11,745 nucleotides of DNA from positions 1-11,745 of the forward strand of contig JAMCUD010000040.1 in the NCBI GenBank assembly GCA_023379355.1. Reading direction: 5' to 3'. Under the pieces are notes generated by a model, which did no database searches, was not told where the DNA came from, and saw nothing but the letters and a program-made list of their open reading frames with translations. Shown one piece after another: positions 6,481-11,745 of the stretch (its first letter is position 1; each line of letters opens with the position of its first letter). Source of the DNA: Thermoplasmatota archaeon. GTDB lineage: Archaea; Thermoplasmatota; Thermoplasmata; Thermoplasmatales; Thermoplasmataceae. Position numbers and translations under genes: made by a program.

Positions 6481-8295
6481 CTAGAGGGAATAGTAGTCCA
6501 GCCCGAGTCTCTTTATGGTCTCTTTTGTCGGTATTCCCTTCTCGTCCCAGCCTCTAACTTTGTAATAATCCCTTATAAGGTAATCCATGGGGAAGGTGTT
6601 TCCCTTGTTTGGACCTTTTCCCAGAGCCTGCTTTATGAATCTTTCCGGAAGCTTGTCATCTTCAGGCTTTATTCCCGCCTTAAGGTTGAATAGCCTCTCA
6701 AGATTCCACGTTCTTTCCGCTGCCAGCATTATCTCATCCTTCGTATAGTCAAAAGCTGTAACGTCGTTGATCAGGGCAAGGTAGTCGTCCAGGTCCAGTG
6801 CAAATGATGGAAACTGGCACAGTCCGGATGAATCCATGACCTCTGTGAAGTCCTGCACATACTTAACGAGAGCAGCCTTTCCCTCTTTCTCGGTAGGCTT
6901 TGACACTGGCTGCACACCAAGTATTTCATTTGAGATGGTGTATGCCCTCATGTGCGATCCACCTATGTTGCTTGTGGCATACTCGAGGCCTATTCCGTAG
7001 GCACCCCTTGGATCGTATGCTGCAATTTCCTGTCCCTTTACGCTCATGGATGCATTTTCATCGCCGTACTTCCTGGCAAGCCTGAGGGAACCTTCAGCAA
7101 GATCATTCCCGAAATCCTTCCTGTAAGCCAGTTTAGATGATGCCTCGAGCACGAATGATGAGTTGCCGAAAACTGGCTTTGTGGGACCAACAACGCTGTC
7201 CGGTATCTTCTTCTCACCATAGAGCTCCATGGCAGCAGAGAAAGTGTTTCCTGCTGTTATGGTATCGTATCCCAGCCTGTCCGCGTTGTCATTGGCAGCT
7301 ATCACAGTGTAAAGGTCATGTATGCCTGAATTTGGGCCCAGCGCCCATGTTGATTCGTATTCAGGTCCTTCCGTCTCCCTTTCATTATATCTGGAAACCC
7401 TTCCACAGGCGATAGGGCAGGCGAAACATGGAGTGTTTCTTATGAGGTATGTGTCGGCGAGTGTCTCTCCGCTCACCATATCTGCGAGGGGATCATTCCC
7501 GGAATCCATGTAATTCTTTGTTCCAAACACTCCAGACTGGTTTATTATATTCACCAGGACCTCTGTCCCGTATGCAGGGAGACCCTGGCTTGTGACAGGG
7601 TTTGCCTTAATCTTCTTGAGCATTGCGGTGAGCGTATCCCTATACTTTCCGGCATGGCCAATCTGAGGCATTTTTCCTGTTGACACAACCACGGCCTTGA
7701 GGTTCTTGGAGGCCATAACTGCGCCAACACCATTTCTTCCTGCTGCCCTGTGCTTGTCATTCAGGATGGATGCAAACTTGACCATGTTCTCACCTGCAGG
7801 GCCTATGCATGCAACGGAGACATTGACTCCAGTCTCTGCCTTCAGCGTATCATCAGTTTCAAAGACATCCTTGCCCCATACATGTGATGCATCCCTGAGT
7901 TCAGCTTTTCCGTCATGAACATAAAGATACACTGGATGATCTGCCTTTCCTGTAAAAATGATCATGTCAAAACCTGAATGCTTCAGCTTTGCTCCGAAGA
8001 AGCCTCCTGAATTGCTTCTGGTTATTGTTCCGGTCAGTGGACTCTTTGTGACAACCATGTATCTGGCGGCAGTTGGAGAGCTTGTGCCCGTCAAAGGTCC
8101 AGGTGCCATGATCATTACATTCTCTGGAGAAAGTGGTTCGACCATTGGGTCAACTTCGTCGACATAATATCTTGTTGCTATCCCCTGGCCCCCTATGTAA
8201 TCCTTGGCCCACTGCATATTTGTATCCTCAATATTTATTGAACCTTTTGAAAGATTTACTCTCAAAAATTTGCCGGTATACCCACCATAAACCAT
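6481..8295 (-). CDS. aor: Aldehyde:ferredoxin oxidoreductase, tungsten-pterin enzyme
   Basis: The enzyme oxidises aldehydes to carboxylates and passes electrons to ferredoxin, using a tungsten bis-pterin and a [4Fe-4S] cluster in the cytoplasm. Domain 1 starts GGYTGKFLRVNLS and includes PGPLTGT and SNSGGFFGAKLK. Numbered from ATG 8295, the cluster ligands are C290-x2-C293-x3-C297 and the distant C493. The two pterin motifs are D339-RL-GY and D488-SS-GLC. The EGPEYES stretch (Glu314) and the His in GGSHMRAY (His448) fit the active-site Glu and His known in the Pyrococcus furiosus AOR. The length of 604 residues equals that enzyme almost exactly. TTG 8307 would add four residues, but the TATA-like box at 8324-8331 places transcription start near 8302, which favours ATG 8295. 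Substrate range and metal (W rather than Mo) are inferred from the family. No ferredoxin gene is adjacent. Confidence 0.95.
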   Translation of the reverse strand: MVYGGYTGKFLRVNLSKGSINIEDTNMQWAKDYIGGQGIATRYYVDEVDPMVEPLSPENVMIMAPGPLTGTSSPTAARYMVVTKSPLTGTITRSNSGGFFGAKLKHSGFDMIIFTGKADHPVYLYVHDGKAELRDASHVWGKDVFETDDTLKAETGVNVSVACIGPAGENMVKFASILNDKHRAAGRNGVGAVMASKNLKAVVVSTGKMPQIGHAGKYRDTLTAMLKKIKANPVTSQGLPAYGTEVLVNIINQSGVFGTKNYMDSGNDPLADMVSGETLADTYLIRNTPCFACPIACGRVSRYNERETEGPEYESTWALGPNSGIHDLYTVIAANDNADRLGYDTITAGNTFSAAMELYGEKKIPDSVVGPTKPVFGNSSFVLEASSKLAYRKDFGNDLAEGSLRLARKYGDENASMSVKGQEIAAYDPRGAYGIGLEYATSNIGGSHMRAYTISNEILGVQPVSKPTEKEGKAALVKYVQDFTEVMDSSGLCQFPSFALDLDDYLALINDVTAFDYTKDEIMLAAERTWNLERLFNLKAGIKPEDDKLPERFIKQALGKGPNKGNTFPMDYLIRDYYKVRGWDEKGIPTKETIKRLGLDYYSL

Positions 8296-8307
8296 ACTAT
8301 CACTCAA

Positions 8308-8459
8308 TTATCAATTCAAACCGATATATACGTATTTGGATTCAAGCTGTGAATAATTTTTTATATCAGGAATGTTGTTAACAGGGATAATTTATTTTAT
8401 AAAACCTCTGGATTATTTATTTCTTAAGGCTTACTGGAAAATCATCTCTGAAGACAAGT
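8308..8459 (-). promoter_or_regulatory. Intergenic region with the AOR promoter
   Basis: These 152 bases separate the wtpC-type ATPase gene from AOR. On the minus strand TACGTATATATCGG (about 8323-8334) is a good TATA box centred about 33 bases upstream of ATG 8295, giving a leader of a few bases. A small palindrome ATACGTAT (8328-8335) overlaps it, and the hexamer ATTCAA (plus-strand reading) occurs on both sides of the box, at 8313-8318 and 8340-8345. The part from about 8375 to 8459 is AT-rich with short T runs that might end the importer transcript, but no hairpin is evident. AOR thus appears to have its own promoter separate from the importer genes. Confidence 0.5.
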
Positions 8460-9365
8460 TCAGCTGCCATGCTGCAGAGGTTTCAGTAATCCTGGGTTAA
8501 GGGCCAGGTATTTAGCATCCGGAGTTTTGGAAGTCCTGATGAAATATTCCTCCCCCTCTATAGAAGCAAGTAGAACGTTGTAGCTTACGGATTTCCACCA
8601 TCTGTAAACATATCCTCCGGAATCTGAGAAGCTTATGGAATCGTCAACTGCCAGGAAGTATTTCCCGCCTATTTTTACCATATTTCCATAATGCAGCATT
8701 GAGACACTTGTGGCTTTATTCACATCACTGAGGGAAGATACTTTTTCAATAACACGGCCGGCATCCATGAATGTTACTGAATCAAAGCCAAAATCCAGGT
8801 CACTCTGGTCGTGTGTTACATAGATTATAGAAAAAAAGTATTTCTTCATAAGATCATCAAGTCTGGAAAGTATCCAGATCCTTGCCGACTGATCCTGCAT
8901 TGATAGTGGTTCGTCCATAAGTAGAAGTGAGGGTGAACTTATTATTGCCCTTGCCAGTGCGACCCTCTGGGCCTGACCTCCCGAAATCTGGTCTGACCTT
9001 CTCTGAAGGAGATCTTTCAGCTTCATGCTTTCAACCATCTCATGAAATATCTCCATACTGCCGTTTGCATGCCGAACCGGGAACAGGAGATTCTTTTCCA
9101 CGCTCATTCCGGGAAACAACAGCAGATCCTGTGGGATATAAGCAACATGCCGTTCCCATGATCTTTTATTTTCTGACGGGACATTGTCAAGCATTATGCT
9201 TCCTGAATCAGGATAAAATATGCCGCATACTGTTTTCATTAGGGTGGTCTTCCCGGATCCGTTCGGGCCCATTATAAAATGCTTTCCAGAGGGGAGATCC
9301 AGTTCATCAACAGCGAGAGTGAAGCTGCCTCTCCTGTATCTCAGGCCCCTAATAGACAGCTGCAT
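8460..9365 (-). CDS. wtpC: Tungstate/molybdate ABC transporter, ATP-binding subunit
   Basis: This is the cytoplasmic ATPase of an oxyanion importer, 301 residues from ATG 9365. It shows Walker A GPNGSGKTT (33-41), the Q-loop glutamine in YIPQD (about 79), the signature SGGQAQRVALARA (128-140), Walker B LLLMDEP (147-153) and the H-loop THD (His185). The D-loop reads SMQD instead of the usual SALD. After residue about 205 a C-terminal region of some 95 residues follows, the size of a TOBE-like regulatory domain seen in ModC/WtpC/PotA-type ATPases, though I cannot recognise its fold with certainty. GTG 9374 could extend the protein by three residues, but GGGTGG at 9371-9376 lies five bases before ATG 9365 and looks like the ribosome-binding site. 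The start overlaps the permease gene by 17 bases, which indicates one transcript. Confidence 0.9.
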   Translation of the reverse strand: MQLSIRGLRYRRGSFTLAVDELDLPSGKHFIMGPNGSGKTTLMKTVCGIFYPDSGSIMLDNVPSENKRSWERHVAYIPQDLLLFPGMSVEKNLLFPVRHANGSMEIFHEMVESMKLKDLLQRRSDQISGGQAQRVALARAIISSPSLLLMDEPLSMQDQSARIWILSRLDDLMKKYFFSIIYVTHDQSDLDFGFDSVTFMDAGRVIEKVSSLSDVNKATSVSMLHYGNMVKIGGKYFLAVDDSISFSDSGGYVYRWWKSVSYNVLLASIEGEEYFIRTSKTPDAKYLALNPGLLKPLQHGS

Positions 9366-10146
9366 TTTTTCCACCCATTGCCCTGAGTATGACCAATGCA
9401 GCGATTCCCGTAAGGATCAAAATACCGGATGAGGCTGCAGCGTCAGGAAGTCCACCGCCCAGGAACTGGCTGTAAATGAATACTCCTGCAAGCTGTGTGA
9501 AGCTTGGGAAGATGTAATACGCCACTATCAGAAGGGACCCAACCGCCGATATTGAACGTGCCCATGACAGCACTATGCCTCTAGCCATTGGCTTGATCAG
9601 CATTGGAATTGATAGTAGCAGGAAGCTTCTGGCGTCACTGATTCCAAGCGTCATTGCCTCCTCCTCATATCTCAGTATCTCCTGCCGGTAGCTCACTCCG
9701 ACCACCCTTATTGAATAGGCTGATGAAACAAAGAGCAGAGTTATGATCACAGCGAAAAGCGAATCAGTGAATGTATATCCTGGAAAAAAACGCACTATCA
9801 GGGATCCCACAGGCATCTGAGGAGCAAAGGTCAGAAGAATCATTATTCCAACCACAGTGCTTGGTATCATTATTGGAATCTCCACAAGGCTGTCTGCAAT
9901 CCTGTATGGAACACTGGTTCTGCGGGCCATGACAAATGAGTATGGCAGGGCAAGCATTACAGAAATAACCGCAACTGCCAGAGCAATCAGGTACGTATAG
10001 TAAATACTGCTGAGGATTCCACTATGCGCATCTTTTATTAGGAAACCAAAGGAGTTAAATGTAAGGATTCTCACTATTGGCAGGAGAAGAAAAATCAGGT
10101 AAGCTGCAAGAAATGGGAAAAAAAGGAGAATAAGCCTGTTTCTCAT
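9349..10146 (-). CDS. wtpB: Tungstate/molybdate ABC transporter, permease subunit
   Basis: This is the membrane channel subunit of the importer, 265 residues with about six hydrophobic segments (residues 6-24, 50-72, 90-106, 129-148, 190-212 and 238-255). The cytoplasmic EAA loop that docks onto the ATPase is EEAMTLGISDARSFLLLSIP (162-181), with the expected Glu-Ala, Gly and Pro. The SWARSISAVGSLLIVAYY stretch (194-211) corresponds to the GRALGEFGAT region of ModB/WtpB/CysT-type permeases, with the charged Glu replaced. The start ATG 10146 directly precedes TM1. It lies 53 bases downstream of the binding-protein gene; an AT-rich stretch TTTATTCTTATTT about 26 bases upstream could be an additional promoter, otherwise it is co-transcribed. 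The family is clear. The exact oxyanion (tungstate, molybdate or sulfate) rests on the neighbouring genes. Confidence 0.9.
   Translation of the reverse strand: MRNRLILLFFPFLAAYLIFLLLPIVRILTFNSFGFLIKDAHSGILSSIYYTYLIALAVAVISVMLALPYSFVMARRTSVPYRIADSLVEIPIMIPSTVVGIMILLTFAPQMPVGSLIVRFFPGYTFTDSLFAVIITLLFVSSAYSIRVVGVSYRQEILRYEEEAMTLGISDARSFLLLSIPMLIKPMARGIVLSWARSISAVGSLLIVAYYIFPSFTQLAGVFIYSQFLGGGLPDAAASSGILILTGIAALVILRAMGGKNAAVY
9371..9376 (-). promoter_or_regulatory. Ribosome-binding site of wtpC
   Basis: GGGTGG on the minus strand lies inside the end of the permease gene, five bases before ATG 9365. It resembles the archaeal GGAGGTG consensus. Its presence fixes ATG 9365 as the likely start and argues against GTG 9374, which is part of this site. 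It contrasts with the leaderless starts of the first genes in this window, as expected for an internal operon gene. Confidence 0.55.
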
Positions 10147-10199
10147 GTGATGTGATATGTCCGGAAATAAGAATAAAGTTTCCGTAGCACCCCGGTCAT

Positions 10200-11399
10200 T
10201 CAGTCATATGCTGATGCAGGAATATATGCAGGAATAGGTTCAACCACGGTGCCCAGATATGAAGGTATGCTGGATATGTGATATCCGAATGGTATGGGCA
10301 GAGGGTCAAAATCACTGCCAGCCAGAATATGCTGACCGTATCCCGTTACGAGATTATAGATGTAAGATGCGGCCATTGAAGGGTCGGAAGTTCCATTCAG
10401 AATTGTGGCTGCATAAAGTATTGGGGCTCCGGGAAGATCGCCAATATTGTCATCCGGCGTATTAGGGCCTGTGGAATTGATCATTCCATAGAACAGTACA
10501 TGGTTCTCTGAAATATTTCCTAGGTTGATCCAGGAACTGAGCCCATTGGATCCGCCGGCATTCCTGAAGTATGAAAGATTCTGGTTGATAGCCTGGGACT
10601 TGTAGGTCAATGCATAGTCCGCTGTTCCTGCTTCGAGCAGTCCGTCCAGCCCTATCTCAACAGTTGTGAGCTTCAAGTATCCTTTACTGAGCATGTATCC
10701 GAATATCTGGTCATAAAGTGCCATTGAATCGTTCACGGAATAGTTTCCGCCCCATGATTCTTTCGCCAGTGTTCCATTCGGTCCAAACCAGCTGTTCCAA
10801 GCCCCGTTATATTCCATGTAAAGGGAAGAGTTATTGGAAAATGCCTGCCTGACATACATTCCATATGTTGAGTTATCCCATCCTGTATAGAGAAGCCCTG
10901 CCAGTTTAGTCATCTCTATTGCCTGGAATCCACTTGGATCAAGCTGGGATGTTGAAGCAGCCACTGTAACATTTTTTTTGGTTATGTTTTCAAACCAGAA
11001 TGATCCTGTACTGATGTTATATCTGTCGTTCAGCCATGTAACCGCCATCTCATTTGTGGAAAATATAATCATCCATGATGTATATTTGGGTATCAGATTG
11101 GCCGGGATGACTCCGGCTGAAGCAGAAATAAAGACGTCGTAATGGTCACCACTCTGCACGTTTCTGGCACCGCTCACAGACCCGGAAAAGGTTGAACCCA
11201 CAGCAATACCAGTGGAATTGCTGAACCGTGGATTGAAATGATTTCCAAGAGCGTATTCAAGGGACCCTGCTGCGAATACAGAAATATCGGGAGATGAAGG
11301 TCTTGAGGATTCTGAAACATAATAACCGACAAAGCCTCCAACCAGTAGTCCAACAACAAGGATTACTGAAATTGTTATGGCATAGTGGGATTTTTCCAT
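10200..11399 (-). CDS. wtpA: Tungstate/molybdate-binding protein, membrane-anchored (WtpA/ModA family)
   Basis: This extracytoplasmic receptor captures the oxyanion and hands it to the permease. Residues 6-28 form one hydrophobic segment without a lipobox cysteine or clear signal-peptidase site, so it is probably an uncleaved membrane anchor. Binding-domain features are ISVFAAGSLEYAL (39-51; the AAGSL loop contacts the anion), SGDHYDVFISASAGVI (83-98), SQLDPSGFQAIEM (151-163, matching the DPxGY/F element of WtpA with a potential ligand Asp154) and DYALTYKSQA (261-270). At 399 residues it is longer than typical WtpA (around 340). It carries 14 N-x-S/T sequons (for example N61, N128, N176, N208, N335), suggesting heavy glycosylation at the cell surface. 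ATG 11399 is leaderless from a TATA-like box about 26 bases upstream. It is the first gene of the importer operon. Tungstate rather than molybdate specificity is not settled. Confidence 0.9.
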   Translation of the reverse strand: MEKSHYAITISVILVVGLLVGGFVGYYVSESSRPSSPDISVFAAGSLEYALGNHFNPRFSNSTGIAVGSTFSGSVSGARNVQSGDHYDVFISASAGVIPANLIPKYTSWMIIFSTNEMAVTWLNDRYNISTGSFWFENITKKNVTVAASTSQLDPSGFQAIEMTKLAGLLYTGWDNSTYGMYVRQAFSNNSSLYMEYNGAWNSWFGPNGTLAKESWGGNYSVNDSMALYDQIFGYMLSKGYLKLTTVEIGLDGLLEAGTADYALTYKSQAINQNLSYFRNAGGSNGLSSWINLGNISENHVLFYGMINSTGPNTPDDNIGDLPGAPILYAATILNGTSDPSMAASYIYNLVTGYGQHILAGSDFDPLPIPFGYHISSIPSYLGTVVEPIPAYIPASAYD

Positions 11400-11404
11400 T
11401 TAAA

Positions 11405-11428
11405 GATATAATTTACAGCTATAAATTT
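11405..11428 (-). promoter_or_regulatory. wtpA promoter with an overlapping 16-base dyad (candidate operator)
   Basis: The TATA-like ATTTATAG on the minus strand (about 11419-11426) is centred about 26 bases upstream of ATG 11399. It forms one half of a dyad at 11411-11426, ATTTACAGCTATAAAT in plus-strand reading, in which seven of eight base pairs are symmetric; only the sixth pair breaks symmetry. A dimeric regulator bound here would cover the TATA box. No known consensus is recognised. Confidence 0.5.
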
Positions 11429-11745
11429 TCATGCAATATTGACAACACAAATATTCTGAAAACCATTGAAAACAGCTATGTGGACCTTATCTGGTATGGA
11501 GAATTGGTCGGGATTTTAAACCATGATTCCGGACAATAAATGTAAAAATGTATAGAAGGATCGGCATTTCGGAAAATTGACATAGTTAAAGAATGCTTGT
11601 CTTTATCATGCCTATAAACTTTATTGCATGTGTGTAAAGCTTAATTCTTCTGCTTTTAGAAATTATTGCGTGATTTGTATATACTTAATATAAAATAAAA
11701 AAATTCTTATATAGCCTTTTTCCAATACCATGAATCATATGGCAA
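11429..11745. other. AT-rich intergenic region with a possible promoter near the right edge
   Basis: About 317 bases without a convincing gene on either strand; short ORFs here lack codon bias or recognisable products. Near the right end an AT-rich run (about 11684-11702) and CTTATATAG (11706-11714) resemble promoter elements for a rightward gene. In-frame ATGs at 11730 and 11739 (the second about 29 bases from the nearer box) could begin that gene, but only about five codons are visible. No tRNA, rRNA or CRISPR-type repeat was seen. Confidence 0.4.

Noticed and set aside
8927..9277. Open frame of 116 codons on the plus strand
   Set aside because: Antisense to the Walker and signature region of the ABC ATPase, with no family resemblance of its own.
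11294..11539. Plus-strand open frame of 81 codons spanning the wtpA start and promoter
   Set aside because: Half of it is antisense to the binding-protein N-terminus, and it crosses the wtpA promoter. No coding signature is visible.
11636..11656. AAAGC/GCTTT hairpin as a terminator
   Set aside because: Five-base AT-rich stem with an 11-base loop, no T tract correctly placed, and no gene ending beside it.
11730..11745. Start of a further gene at the right edge
   Set aside because: Only about five codons are visible, so the frame cannot be judged; mentioned only as a possibility in the intergenic entry.

Overview
The window looks archaeal, most likely from the Thermoplasmata or a related euryarchaeal group. 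The reasons are AT-rich TATA-like boxes about 24-28 bases upstream of several start codons (leaderless-type promoters), frequent AGG/AGA and ATA codons, Wtp-type oxyanion transport genes, a MoeA with a fused periplasmic-binding-like domain, and a membrane-anchored solute-binding protein dense in N-glycosylation sequons. The lineage is an inference from style and gene content; there is no rRNA marker here.

Left part (1-2131): a partial O6-alkylguanine-DNA alkyltransferase gene runs off the left edge on the minus strand. Diverging from it is a 14-TM-type MFS exporter that starts at TTG. Neither has an obvious link to the rest of the window.

Centre and right (2174-11399): this is a coherent tungsten/molybdenum block. 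Two tandem moeA-type molybdenum/tungsten insertase genes overlap by one base (TGATG); the first has lost canonical active-site motifs, and the second has them and carries a C-terminal PBP-like domain. Converging on them is a small ArsA/Get3-like P-loop ATPase without a single cysteine. It is divergently transcribed from a moaD-type ubiquitin-like sulfur-carrier gene across a 117-base promoter region. moaD abuts, tail to tail with no gap, an aldehyde:ferredoxin oxidoreductase (AOR) gene with all expected cluster and pterin motifs. Further right on the minus strand is a complete oxyanion ABC importer in the order binding protein, permease, ATPase (wtpA-wtpB-wtpC type).

Taken together: the importer brings in tungstate or molybdate, the MoeA proteins insert the metal into the pterin dithiolene, MoaD is the sulfur donor for dithiolene formation, and AOR is the likely client. 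The ATPase has no assigned role and is the best candidate for something new, such as an accessory factor for cofactor delivery or enzyme maturation. The wtpA promoter carries a 16-base near-perfect dyad over its TATA box, a plausible operator for metal-responsive repression. The early cofactor genes (moaA, moaC, moaE, moaB, a MoeB-type E1) are not in the window. The last 346 bases hold no convincing gene, but a promoter-like AT-rich stretch near the right edge suggests another gene begins there.
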